Below, piece after piece: positions 24,584-32,999 of a stretch of DNA of 64,000 nt. The notes under the pieces were generated by a model. The model had not been told where the DNA came from. It searched no databases and saw only the letters and a list, made by a program, of their open reading frames with translations. A program made the translations under genes and the position numbers. How positions within the stretch are numbered: position 1 is the stretch's first letter; the number at the start of each line of letters is the position of its first letter. The stretch is from contig OX638292.1 of NCBI GenBank assembly GCA_951812285.1, positions 2,627,001-2,691,000 on the forward strand, read 5' to 3'. This DNA is from an uncultured Dehalococcoidia bacterium (GTDB taxonomy: Bacteria; Chloroflexota; Dehalococcoidia; Lucifugimonadales; UBA1127).

Positions 24584-24606
24584 CTCCTATTTTGGCGAAC
24601 AATCAA
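24584..24606 (-). promoter_or_regulatory. Second copy of the shared 5'-leader motif
   Basis: Minus-strand TTGATTGTTCGC, then AAAAT and GGAG, as at 11788-11810. Here GGAG lies 14 nt before the ATG at 24570. Confidence 0.4.
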
Positions 24607-24636
24607 GATGAATTAGCTAGCAGCGTAGCGAAATAG

Positions 24637-24655
24637 TTTACTTGTGTCAAGTAAA
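24637..24655. promoter_or_regulatory. Palindromic operator-like site
   Basis: TTTACTTG-TGT-CAAGTAAA is a perfect 8-bp inverted repeat in the divergent region between the coiled-coil gene and the HIT gene, in locally AT-rich DNA. It is probably a regulator-binding site; TAGAAT at 24689-24694 is a possible downstream -10. Confidence 0.45.
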
Positions 24656-24720
24656 TTATGGCAGAACGCCCACTACTTGCCTACCTGTTAGAATGGTTGG
24701 AGTGTCTATTGGAGGGCCGT

Positions 24721-25074
24721 ATGCCGCAAACGCCTGAAGAGTGCGTTTTCTGCAAGATCTACGCCGGGGAGATTCCCGGCGAATTCCTGTATAGGGACGA
24801 CCGCTGCTTCGTGATACGGGACATCAATCCCGTTGCGCCGGTGCACCTGCTTGTGGTGCCCGTGGAGCATTATGTGCACTCTGAGGACGCGTCACCGGAG
24901 TTTGAGGCTGTGCTGGGGCACCTGATGCTGGTGGCGCGGGTTGTCGCGCGGCAGGAGGGCGTGTTCGAGAGCGGGTACCGGATGGCGGTCAACCAGGGGC
25001 CGGACGCGGGGCAGACGGTCGACCACCTGCACCTGCACGTGATCGGCGGGCGCCGCCTCGAGCACGAGGGCTAG
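24721..25074 (+). CDS. HIT-family nucleotide hydrolase
   Basis: A 117-residue histidine-triad protein of the Hint/PKCI-1 branch, hydrolysing nucleoside phosphoramidates and similar compounds. The start CVFCKIYAGEIPGEFLYRDD is the family signature and the histidine triad is DHLHLHVIGGR near the C-terminus. ATG 24721 has GGAGGG upstream and gives the family-length protein; the ATG at 24661 would add about 20 residues. It is followed 6 bp downstream by the HD gene, probably cotranscribed. Confidence 0.92.
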   Translation: MPQTPEECVFCKIYAGEIPGEFLYRDDRCFVIRDINPVAPVHLLVVPVEHYVHSEDASPEFEAVLGHLMLVARVVARQEGVFESGYRMAVNQGPDAGQTVDHLHLHVIGGRRLEHEG

Positions 25075-25080
25075 GCACGC

Positions 25081-25671
25081 ATGGCAACGCTGTCCACCCT
25101 CCCGCCACAGCTACAATCGGCGCTCGACAGTCTGTCTCCTGAACTGCGAGGGCATATCCAACGCGTTCGTGTGATTGCGAGGGGACTGGCCGAGGAGCAC
25201 AGGCTGGACCGCGACCGGGTGGACCTCGGGGCCGCAGCGCACGACATCGCCAGGGGTGATTCGGACGATGTGCTGATGGCGGAGGCGCTGGCGGGGGGCG
25301 TGCGGATCACCGACGCGGACCGCTCCCGGCCCATCCTCCTGCACGGACCGGTTGGCGCAAACCGCCTCCGTGACCGGCTCCTCGTCACCGACGAGGCGGT
25401 GGTGGAGGCGGTTTACTGGCACACGACGGGGCTTGCGACGATGGGGCCCATCGCGAAGGTGGTGTTTCTGGCGGACAAGTTCGACCTGGCCAAGGCGTCG
25501 AGGTACCCGCACATCGAGCGCGTCAAGGAGCTGGCGGCCGACGACATGGACCGCGCGATCATCGAGTTCCTGCGGGGAGACATGGTGCGGCTGCTTAACG
25601 AGGATGAACTGGTGCATCCCGGGTCGCTGGAGACGGTGAACGGATTGCTGCTCGCGATACAGAGGCGCTAG
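25081..25671 (+). CDS. HD-domain phosphohydrolase (YqeK-like)
   Basis: A 196-residue HD-superfamily protein. The metal site is seen as HIQRVRVIARGLAEEH (first His), AAHDIARG (HD pair near residue 58), LLHGPVGANRL and YWHTTGLATMG, with KVVFLADKFDLAK as the last Asp. The order H..HD..H..H..D is that of YqeK-type diadenosine tetraphosphatases. With the HIT gene just upstream, both may clear dinucleotide or nucleotide signals. Its end meets the end of nadE tail to tail. Confidence 0.85.
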   Translation: MATLSTLPPQLQSALDSLSPELRGHIQRVRVIARGLAEEHRLDRDRVDLGAAAHDIARGDSDDVLMAEALAGGVRITDADRSRPILLHGPVGANRLRDRLLVTDEAVVEAVYWHTTGLATMGPIAKVVFLADKFDLAKASRYPHIERVKELAADDMDRAIIEFLRGDMVRLLNEDELVHPGSLETVNGLLLAIQRR

Positions 25672-27416
25672 CCTCGGCCGTTGCCGAGGTAGCGGTTCAC
25701 GATGGGCATCCGGCGGTCGCGGCCGAAGGCTCTCGGGGTGATCTTGATGCCGACGGCGCCCTGCCTTCGTTTGAATTCGTTTCGGTCCACCGCGCGCATG
25801 ACCCGCTGCACGATTGCCGCGTCGTAGCCCATCTCCACCATCTCATCGTATGAGCGGTCCTGCTCCACGTAGAGCTCCAGCACCTGGTCCAGCAGGCTGT
25901 AGGGTGGAAGGTCGTCGTCGTCGCGCTGGTCGGGCTTGAGCTCGGCGCTGGGGGGCTTGTCGATGACGGACTGGGGGATGGGCGAGGCGGGCTCGCCGTT
26001 GCGGTTGCGCCACTCGCTGAGCTCATAGACGAGGGTCTTGGGAACGTCCTTGATGACGCCGAAGCCGCCGGCCATGTCGCCGTAGAGGGTGGCGTAGCCC
26101 ATTGCGAGCTCGCTCTTGTTGCCCGTAGGGAGCACCAGCCAACCGAACTTGTTGGAGACGGCCATGAGCAGGTTGCCGCGGATGCGCGCCTGCACGTTCT
26201 GCTCGGCGATGTTGGGCTCTGTGCCGTCGAAGATGGGGTGGAGGGCGGTCTCCATGGCGCCGTGAACGTCCTCTATGGGGACGATGCGGAGGGGGACGCC
26301 GAGTGCCTGCGCGAGATCCTCGGAGTCCGTGACACTGCCGTCGGACGAGTAGCGGGAGGGCATGGCGATGCCCTCGACGTTGTCGGCGCCGAGGGCGTCG
26401 ACGGCGACGACGCAGGTGAGGCTGGAGTCGATGCCGCCGGATAGGCTGACGAGCACCTTGCGGAAGCCGTTCTTGCGGACGTAGTCGCGGGTGCCGAGGA
26501 CGAGGGCGTTGTAGACCTCGCCGACGGGGTCAAGGGGCTCGGCCATGCGCTCGGGCAGCGGCGCGCGGTCGCGGGGATCAAAGTCGGAGACGTGGACCTG
26601 CTCCGTGCGGCCGATGGCCTCGAGGGTGGAGGCGGTCTCCTTGCGGTCGAGGGGCGCGCGGAGGCGGCGGTGGAAGACGCGCTCGACGTCGAGGTCGGTG
26701 ACGAGGAGCTCCTCCTCGAACTGGGCGGCGCGGGCGACGGGGAGGCCGTCGACGTCGAGGACGACGCTGGCGCCGTCGAAGACGAGCTCGTCCTGGCCGC
26801 CGACGGTGTTGACGTAGCCGATGTAGAGGCCGTTGTCGGCGGCGCGGGTGCCGAGCATGCGCTCGCGGGAGGCGAACTTGCCGGCGTGGAAGGGGGAGCC
26901 GTTGATGTTGACGATGACCTCTGCGCCGGCCTCTCGCTGCAGGGGGACGGGGCCGAGGGCGTACCAGATGTCCTCACAGATGTTCACGCCGACGGCGACG
27001 CCGTTGATGGTGTAGACGGGGCAGACACGACCGGGGCGGAAGTAGCGGTCCTCATCAAAGACGCCGTAGTTGGGCAGGTAGACCTTGTGGTAGACGCCGA
27101 CCAGCTCTCCGTTGGAGGCCACGGCGGCGGCGTTGTAGACCTGATTGCCCTCACTGTTGACGAAGCCGACGACGACGGTGATGTCCCTGGAGGCGGCGAC
27201 GACGCGGTCAAGGGCGGCGAGGTTGTCGTGGATGAAGGAGGGCTTGAGGAGCAGGTCCTCTGGGGGGTAGCCGGTGAGCATGAGCTCGGGCAAGGCGACG
27301 AGGTCGGCCTGCTGGTCGCGGGCCTCGTCGATGCGGCGCAGGACGATGTCGGTGTTGCCGGCGATGTCGCCGACGGTGGGGTTGACCTGCGCCAAAGCGA
27401 GCCGAAAGGTGCGCAC
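25668..27416 (-). CDS. nadE: Glutamine-dependent NAD+ synthetase
   Basis: A 582-residue two-domain enzyme that amidates nicotinic acid adenine dinucleotide to NAD+. The N-terminal nitrilase-like glutaminase (1-265) has the Glu in LVALPELMLTGY, Lys in YHKVYLPNYGVFDE, and Cys in VGVNICEDIWY. The C-terminal synthetase has the PP-loop VSLSGGIDSSLT near 325 and the KSELAMGYATLYGDMAGG motif. Length and order match bacterial long-form NadE. It is transcribed toward the HIT/HD genes. Confidence 0.96.
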   Translation of the reverse strand: MRTFRLALAQVNPTVGDIAGNTDIVLRRIDEARDQQADLVALPELMLTGYPPEDLLLKPSFIHDNLAALDRVVAASRDITVVVGFVNSEGNQVYNAAAVASNGELVGVYHKVYLPNYGVFDEDRYFRPGRVCPVYTINGVAVGVNICEDIWYALGPVPLQREAGAEVIVNINGSPFHAGKFASRERMLGTRAADNGLYIGYVNTVGGQDELVFDGASVVLDVDGLPVARAAQFEEELLVTDLDVERVFHRRLRAPLDRKETASTLEAIGRTEQVHVSDFDPRDRAPLPERMAEPLDPVGEVYNALVLGTRDYVRKNGFRKVLVSLSGGIDSSLTCVVAVDALGADNVEGIAMPSRYSSDGSVTDSEDLAQALGVPLRIVPIEDVHGAMETALHPIFDGTEPNIAEQNVQARIRGNLLMAVSNKFGWLVLPTGNKSELAMGYATLYGDMAGGFGVIKDVPKTLVYELSEWRNRNGEPASPIPQSVIDKPPSAELKPDQRDDDDLPPYSLLDQVLELYVEQDRSYDEMVEMGYDAAIVQRVMRAVDRNEFKRRQGAVGIKITPRAFGRDRRMPIVNRYLGNGRG

Positions 27417-27563
27417 GGGCTAGCTCTCCTTGATGGATGACGTATTTCATTCTAGCACAGGGGTGGATGGGGGCCGGGGGTTAGGCGGCTAGGGGGAGGA
27501 GTTGGCAGGGAAACTTGTGAGCCTCTCGAAGTGTTGTTCCGGGGGGAAGTGAAGTGGCCTCCC

Positions 27564-27737
27564 CTATGCGTGGTGGCCAACTACTGCTTCATGACTCCCG
27601 GGGTCATTGATCGAGGGCGGCGCAATGTAAGCTACAGTCCGACCATACCGGGTGATTGCGATGGTCTCACCTCGCTCGGCGCAACGCAGCAAGGTAGCCC
27701 ATTTTGTTTTGGCTTCCATAACGCTGACAGTGCGCAT
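27564..27737 (-). CDS. Orphan Phd/YefM-type antitoxin
   Basis: A 57-residue protein from ATG 27737: MRTVSVMEAKTKWATLLRCAERGETIAITRYGRTVAYIAPP, which is the Phd/YefM DNA-binding N-terminal fold. The C-terminal tail that would wrap a toxin is short (NDPGSHEAVVGHHA). No Doc, YoeB or PIN-like toxin frame follows in the 150 bp to nadE, so this seems to be a solitary antitoxin or a remnant. An in-frame start at 27788 is possible. Confidence 0.7.
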   Translation of the reverse strand: MRTVSVMEAKTKWATLLRCAERGETIAITRYGRTVAYIAPPSINDPGSHEAVVGHHA

Positions 27738-27842
27738 TGATCCTTCAACCGATTGAACTATTGGGGCAGATGTATCATCCTTCATCAAGGCTACATTGGC
27801 GGCGCTTCTTCTACAAGCACAACACCTGCCCGAAGACTTGAA

Positions 27843-28106
27843 ATGAGGAACATCCCAATGACAACTTCAGATGAGATGACGACCCTTGCCCAGGACGGGC
27901 TGGCAAAGATTGAGGAAGCCATTTTGGGACTTTTGGAAGGGCATCCGCAGGGTCTTGGCAACTCACAGATGGCTAACATGCTTGGATTACGCTCAAGCTT
28001 CAAAGGGGGTCACAAGAACCACCTGACCCACTCGGTGCTGGGCGGGCTGCTTGCCAGAGGACTGGTAGAACAGGACGACGACACCAAGCTTTACACCGCA
28101 ACGTGA
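27843..28106 (+). CDS. Small winged-helix-like protein
   Basis: An 87-residue protein (from 27843; an alternative start is MTTSDEM at 27858). The sequence KIEEAILGLLEGHPQGLGNSQMANMLGLRSSFKGGHKNHLTHSVLGGLLARGLVEQDD reads as helix-turn-helix plus following helix of a winged-helix fold. It is divergent from the orphan antitoxin. Small proteins of this type often sit beside restriction or toxin genes, but no partner is seen. Function unknown. Confidence 0.6.
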   Translation: MRNIPMTTSDEMTTLAQDGLAKIEEAILGLLEGHPQGLGNSQMANMLGLRSSFKGGHKNHLTHSVLGGLLARGLVEQDDDTKLYTAT

Positions 28107-28121
28107 CCGGATGAAGGCCGT

Positions 28122-28571
28122 TTACGCACCCGATTCGTCCGTCTTAGCACTCTCGCAATCCTGGGCCATGTCGCCTAGCATCAGTGACCAACGGGTGAGG
28201 GACTTGTACAAGTCGGGATCGAGGCCGTCTCCGTACTCGCTAAGCCAGTTTTCGATCAGGATGATCATGTAGGACGCCCCAGCCTGTAGCATTTCGAGCT
28301 TCGCGTCTTGGTCTGGCTCGCGAAGGGCAGCGTGCCCCAACAACGAATGCAACAGCTCCATGCCTGCAGGAACGGGCTGCCGCAACCGCGCATCGGGAGG
28401 CGCAGCCACCCAACGGCCTATTTCCTCAAGCCGTTCCTGGTCAATGGTCAGCCCCGCTATCAGTGTCGTCGCAGACACAGTGCTCACTTCCGTCTTGGGG
28501 TGCGTGTGGACGTACGGTGCCACGTGATGGCCGCATTGTAGCGCTCTCCCAAGGGCCTGTGCAGCGCCCAA
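28122..28571 (-). CDS. Hypothetical protein
   Basis: Up to 149 residues. The start is unclear: the frame opens with a TTG at 28571, and GTG at 28487 (VSTVSATTLIAG) gives a tidier 121-residue protein. The C-terminal part is helical and acidic (GMELLHSLLGHAALREPDQDAKLEMLQAGASYMIILIENWLSEYGDGLDPDLYKSL). I do not recognise a family. It is convergent with the small wHTH gene, with 15 bp between stops. Confidence 0.5.
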   Translation of the reverse strand: MGAAQALGRALQCGHHVAPYVHTHPKTEVSTVSATTLIAGLTIDQERLEEIGRWVAAPPDARLRQPVPAGMELLHSLLGHAALREPDQDAKLEMLQAGASYMIILIENWLSEYGDGLDPDLYKSLTRWSLMLGDMAQDCESAKTDESGA

Positions 28572-28589
28572 GCGAAGTACTCGCTAGCC

Positions 28590-29525
28590 TTACTGCTCGC
28601 GGCGGCGGTTGGGCATTATCCAGTTGCCTACCAGGCCTACGAAGCCTCGCTGGCTGAGGAGGCTGTGGCTTAGGCCGTAACGGGCCTGGAGGACGGTGAA
28701 GGAGTTCATGGCGCGTCGGGAGCCGAAGGCTCGGCTGTAGATGTAGGAGACCTCCGCGCCGAGGACCAACGCCAGCGCCGAGAGGTAGACCCACACGAGC
28801 AGGGCCATCAGCGCGCCCAGTGAGCCGTAGACGAGGTTGAACTCGTTGACGTTGATGAGGAAGCCGCTGAAGGCGAGCCGGACGAAGTACGCCATCAGTG
28901 CGCCCAGCAGGGCTCCCAGCCAGACATCGCGCCACTCGACCTCGGTGTAGGGGACGTAGCGGTAGAGGACGGCGAGGATGATGAAGGACGCGGCGACCAG
29001 TCCCATGTCAAGGCCGAAGTTTATGATGGGCTCACCGACGAACCAGACTTGGGATGCGCCGCTTGCGACGAGGCCGATCAGGTTGGTGGCCGCGATCAGC
29101 GCGAGCAACGCCACGAAGACGAGCATGAGCAGGTCTATGCCGCGGCCGATGAAGAAGGGGTGCGGCCGGGTGACGTGCCAGGCGTGGTTGATGCCCTTGC
29201 GGATGGCGGCGAATACGGCGCTGCCGGATACGAGAAGGCCGCCGACAGCTATGAGGCTGAGGGCTCCGCGAGCCTCTGCGACGCGCTCGATGAGGTCGAG
29301 GACGTAGTCGGCGGAGACGGGGATCTGGTCGATGATGCGTTCGACCATCTCTTCCTGCTCGATCGAGGTGGGGTTGGCGTAGCCGAGGAGGGAGACGGCG
29401 GCGAGGGAGAGGGGGAATACCGAGAATAGCGTCCAATAGGCGATGCCTGCAGCCATGTACGGGCAGTTGTTGGAGAAGAAGTCAGAGATAATCACCCGTA
29501 CGAAGATGATCCAGCGGTTGCGCAC
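28590..29525 (-). CDS. YihY/BrkB-family inner membrane protein
   Basis: A 311-residue polytopic membrane protein of the YihY/virulence factor BrkB family, once misnamed RNase BN. Landmarks are NCPYMAAGIAYWTLFSVFPLSL near residue 20, GINHAWHVTRPHPF, YRYVPYTEVEWRDVWLGALLGALM, and LVYGSLGALMALLVWVYLSALALVLGAEVSY. About six transmembrane helices fit the family. The role is unknown. It is not obviously linked to neighbours. Confidence 0.92.
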   Translation of the reverse strand: MRNRWIIFVRVIISDFFSNNCPYMAAGIAYWTLFSVFPLSLAAVSLLGYANPTSIEQEEMVERIIDQIPVSADYVLDLIERVAEARGALSLIAVGGLLVSGSAVFAAIRKGINHAWHVTRPHPFFIGRGIDLLMLVFVALLALIAATNLIGLVASGASQVWFVGEPIINFGLDMGLVAASFIILAVLYRYVPYTEVEWRDVWLGALLGALMAYFVRLAFSGFLINVNEFNLVYGSLGALMALLVWVYLSALALVLGAEVSYIYSRAFGSRRAMNSFTVLQARYGLSHSLLSQRGFVGLVGNWIMPNRRREQ

Positions 29526-29675
29526 CCCACCCTACCTTTCGCGGTGCAGCGGCACAGGCACACCGGGGAAGCCGCGTGTCTACTGGGCCAATTATATACG
29601 CAAAGCCGCCGTTACATGCTTTGCAGAAGCGCGCGTTGCGGATTACTTTCGGCGGCCGGCCGTGTTTGGGGGCGG

Positions 29676-31016
29676 CTAGAGCTGCGGCAGGTACTCGCGG
29701 ATCTCGTAGTCCGTGACGTGGGTGCGGTAGCGCTCCCACTCTATGCGCTTGTTGGTGAGCAGGGTGTCGACGACGCGGTCGCCGAGGGCGAGGCGGAGGC
29801 ACTCGCTCTCCTCCGCGCGATGGATGGCCTCAAGGAGGCTGCCGGGGAGGGACTGGATGCCGCGGTCGGCGCGCTCCTGCTCGGTCATCTCAAAGACGTT
29901 GCCCTCCATCTGCGGGGGGAGGTCGTACTCGTCGTGGATACCCATGAGGCCGGCGGTCAGGAGGGCGGCGAAGGCGAGGTAGGGGTTGCAGGCGGGGTCG
30001 GGGGCGCGGTACTCGAGGCGGACGGACTCCTCGCGGCCCTCCTTGTAGGTGGGTACGCGGACGAGGTCGGCGCTGTTGACGCTGGCCCAGGAGGCGAAGA
30101 CGGGGGCCTCATAGCCGGCGACCAGGCGCTTGTAGGAGTTCACCCACTGGTTGGTGACGATGCTGATCTCCGGGGCGTGCTTCAGAAGGCCGGCCATGAA
30201 CTGGCGGGCGAGGCGCGAGAACTTGATGGGGTCGTCGGGGTCATAGAAGGCGTTCTCGCCGCCGCGGAAGAGGGACATGTGGACGTGCATGCCGGAGCCG
30301 TTCAGGGCACCGACAGGCTTGGGCATGAAGGTGGCGTAGAGGCCGTGGCTGAGGGCGACCTCCTTGATTACGAGGCGGGCGGTCATGACGTTGTCGGCCA
30401 TGGTGAGGGCGTCGGTGTGTTCGAGGTCGACCTCGTGCTGGCCGGGTGCGGCCTCGTGGTGGGAGGACTTCACGGGGATGCCCATCTCGCTGAGGTTGAG
30501 GACGGTCTCGCGGCGGAGGTCGGTGGCGACGTCGCCGGGGGTCTGGTCGAAGTAGCCGCCGCCGTCGAGGGGGGTGGGGTCCTCTGAGCTCTTGAAGTAG
30601 AAGAACTCGATGTCCGGGCCGACGTAGAACTGGAGGCCGAGGCGGCTGGCCTCCTGAACGCTCTGCTTGAGGACGTTGCGAGGGTCGCCGTCGAAGGGGG
30701 TGTTCTGGGGGGTCATGATGTCGCAGAACATGCGGGCGACGGCGTTCTGCCGGGGGCGCCACGGGAGGATGCGGAAGGTGGTGGGATCCGGCAGGAGGAC
30801 CATGTCCCACTCTGTGTCGCGGGCGAAGCCCTGGATGGAGGAGCCGTCAAAGGTCACGCCGCGGACGAGGGCGTCCTCGAGCTCCTCGACGGTGATGGCG
30901 ATGCCCTTCACGTTGCCGAGGATGTCGGCGAACCAGAGGCGTATGAACTTGACGTCCTCCTCCATGGCGGTGTGGAGGACGTAATCTATGGCCTCACTCT
31001 CACGACCGAGATACAT
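29676..31016 (-). CDS. glnA: Glutamine synthetase, type I (alpha-like)
   Basis: A 446-residue glutamine synthetase condensing glutamate and ammonia using ATP. Motifs are the beta-grasp start VKFIRLWFADILGNVKG, FDGSSIQGFA, HHEAAPGQHEVD, the ATP site KPVGALNGSGMHVHMSL, and NSYKRLVAGYEAPVFASW with RVEYRAPDP-type end. At the adenylylation position it has NVFEMTEQER, with Phe in place of Tyr, and it lacks the beta-type insert, so it should not be adenylylated. ATG 31016 is preferred over GTG 31025 because GGAG sits 8 nt upstream. A second glnA lies 70 bp upstream. Confidence 0.95.
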   Translation of the reverse strand: MYLGRESEAIDYVLHTAMEEDVKFIRLWFADILGNVKGIAITVEELEDALVRGVTFDGSSIQGFARDTEWDMVLLPDPTTFRILPWRPRQNAVARMFCDIMTPQNTPFDGDPRNVLKQSVQEASRLGLQFYVGPDIEFFYFKSSEDPTPLDGGGYFDQTPGDVATDLRRETVLNLSEMGIPVKSSHHEAAPGQHEVDLEHTDALTMADNVMTARLVIKEVALSHGLYATFMPKPVGALNGSGMHVHMSLFRGGENAFYDPDDPIKFSRLARQFMAGLLKHAPEISIVTNQWVNSYKRLVAGYEAPVFASWASVNSADLVRVPTYKEGREESVRLEYRAPDPACNPYLAFAALLTAGLMGIHDEYDLPPQMEGNVFEMTEQERADRGIQSLPGSLLEAIHRAEESECLRLALGDRVVDTLLTNKRIEWERYRTHVTDYEIREYLPQL

Positions 31017-31037
31017 GGCAGTCACTCCAAAGGCGAG

Positions 31038-31071
31038 AGGAGGGGCGCCCCCGCATGGAAGCGCCCCTCCT
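31038..31071 (-). terminator. Hairpin between the two glutamine synthetase genes
   Basis: AGGAGGGGCGC and GCGCCCCTCCT arms (31061-31071 and 31038-31048) form an 11-bp stem with a 12-nt loop, starting 18 nt after the stop of the first glnA and ending 22 nt before the start of the second. There is no U-tract, so it is a partial terminator, attenuator or mRNA-stabilising structure. Confidence 0.6.
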
Positions 31072-31088
31072 GAGTTTCAACGAATAGC

Positions 31089-32537
31089 CTATGCGTCCAC
31101 GTACATGTAGTACTCGTACGGGTGGGGGCGGAGGCGCATGGGGTCGAGCTCACGCTCCTTCTTGTAGTCGATCCAGGTGGAGATGACGTCCGGCGTGAAG
31201 ACGCCGCCGTTGAGGAGGAAGGCGTGGTCGTCCTCGAGGGCCTTGAGGGACTCCTCGAGGGAGCCGGGGACCTGGCGGACCTTGGCGGCCTCTTCCGGCG
31301 AGAGCTCGTAGATGTTGGTGTCGAGGGGCTCGCCGGGGTCGATCTGGTTGATGACGCCGTCGATGCCGGCCATGAGCATGGCGGCGAAGGCGAGGTAGGG
31401 GTTGGCGGCGGGGTCCGGGCAGCGGAACTCGACGCGCTTGGCCGCCGGGTGCGGGAAGTAGGCGGGGATGCGGGCGGAGGCGCTGCGGTTGCGCATGGAC
31501 AGGGCGAGGTTGACGGGGGCCTCAAAGCCGGGGACGAGGCGCCGGTAGGAGTTGGTGGTGGGGGCGCAGAAGGCCAGCAGTGCGGGGGCGTGCTTGAGCA
31601 GGCCGCCGATGTAGTGCAGGCCGAAGGTGGAGAGGTTGGCGTATCCGGTGTCTGCGTAGAAGAGGTTGACGCCGTCCTTCCAGACGCTCTGGTGGACGTG
31701 CATGCCGGTGCCGTTGTCGCCGAAGAGGGGCTTGGGCATGAAGGTGGCGATCTTGCCGTGCTGGCGGGCGGTGTTCTTGACCATGTACTTGTAGGTCATG
31801 ACGTTGTCTGCCATGCGGACGAGGGTGTCGAAGCGCATGCTGATCTCGCCCTGACCGGCGGTTGCGACCTCATGGTGATGCTTCTCGACGATGATGCCGG
31901 CGCGCTCAATGTGGAGCATCATCTCCGTGCGGATGTCCTGGAGGGAGTCGCCAGGCGGGACGGGGGCGTAGCCCTCCTTGTGGCGGATGCGGTAGCCGAG
32001 GTTGCGGTCGCCGTCGACGGAGTACTCGGCGCCGGAGTTCCAGGCGCCCTCATCGGAGTCGATGAAGTAGTAGCCGCTGTGGGCGTTCTGGTCCATGCGG
32101 ATGGAGTCGAAGATGAAGAACTCGGGCTCCGGGCCCCAGAAGCTGGTGTCGCCGATGCCGCTGGAGTTGAGGAAGGCCTCGGCCTTCTTGGCGATGTAGC
32201 GGGGGTCGCGGGAGTAGGGGCCACTGGTCATGGGGTCGACGACGTCGGCGAGGATGCTGACGGTGGGGATCTGGTAGAAGGGGTCGAGGATGGCGGTGGA
32301 GGCGTCGGCGACGAAGAGCATGTCGCTCTCGTCGATGGCCTGGAAGCCGCGGACGGAGGAACCGTCGAAGCCGCTGCCGTCGGTGAAGAGCTTCTCGTCG
32401 ACCTCAGAGAGGGGGAGGGTGAAGTGCTGCCAGGTGCCGGGCATGTCGCAGAAGCGGAGGTCGACGACTTCCGCGCCGGTGTCCTTGATCAGCTTGAGGA
32501 CCTCATCCGGGTTCTTGGGGCGCTCATATGCTGCCAT
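31089..32537 (-). CDS. glnA: Glutamine synthetase, type I (beta-like, adenylylation motif present)
   Basis: A 482-residue glutamine synthetase. Visible are the start DEVLKLIKDTGAEVVDLRFCDMPG, FDGSSVRGFQ, HHHEVATAGQGEI, KPLFGDNGTGMHVHQS, and NSYRRLVPGFEAPVNLA with NRSASARIP. Near residue 410 NIYELSPEEAAKV corresponds to the adenylylation loop NLYDLPPEE of GSI-beta, and the tyrosine is kept. Regulation by GlnE-type adenylylation is therefore possible. The first gene of a two-glnA unit; SD AAGGAG is just upstream of the ATG. Confidence 0.96.
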   Translation of the reverse strand: MAAYERPKNPDEVLKLIKDTGAEVVDLRFCDMPGTWQHFTLPLSEVDEKLFTDGSGFDGSSVRGFQAIDESDMLFVADASTAILDPFYQIPTVSILADVVDPMTSGPYSRDPRYIAKKAEAFLNSSGIGDTSFWGPEPEFFIFDSIRMDQNAHSGYYFIDSDEGAWNSGAEYSVDGDRNLGYRIRHKEGYAPVPPGDSLQDIRTEMMLHIERAGIIVEKHHHEVATAGQGEISMRFDTLVRMADNVMTYKYMVKNTARQHGKIATFMPKPLFGDNGTGMHVHQSVWKDGVNLFYADTGYANLSTFGLHYIGGLLKHAPALLAFCAPTTNSYRRLVPGFEAPVNLALSMRNRSASARIPAYFPHPAAKRVEFRCPDPAANPYLAFAAMLMAGIDGVINQIDPGEPLDTNIYELSPEEAAKVRQVPGSLEESLKALEDDHAFLLNGGVFTPDVISTWIDYKKERELDPMRLRPHPYEYYMYVDA

Positions 32538-32999
32538 GGTCTGCTCCTTGCACTAGGTTTGCCGCTGCGGGCGGCCGCCCTGTGGACACAGGGTGACGGC
32601 GTGCCGCTCACGTTGCATTCAGGGTAGCGCGGCGGCGGCGGGTATGTGTTTCAGGATTGTTACAGATTTCGACGCGGGGGCGCTGGCCGGGAGGATTCGA
32701 TTCGATTCGAGTCGTGCCAAGTGAAGTTCTGCAGAATGAGTCCCGTTCAAAAGGGGGGTTTTCAGATACGACTCGATTGAACACGTTGCGGGTGTTGCGA
32801 GCCTTTACCAGTGGGTTTCGGGCTTCTACGAGTGGTGTTTTGTGCATTTTGGCGCTCCTTCAGGGTGGGTGTGGGGTTGTGGTCTGCGGTGGTGCGTGCG
32901 TGCGTCATGGGGGGAGGGTAGCTGGGGGAGGGGGTTTTGCGCGAGGGGGTTGTGGCAGGGTTTTGGGGGTGGGGTGGGGGTGGGGGCTTTGCAGACGGG
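32538..32999. other. Non-coding stretch upstream of glnA
   Basis: About 460 bp without a credible gene. It contains a run of GATTCGATTCGATTCGAGTC (32694-32713), an AT-richer patch with CCCGTTCAAAAGGGGGG, and repeat-like T/G-rich DNA. It presumably holds the glnA promoter, but no clear hexamers were identified. Confidence 0.4.
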
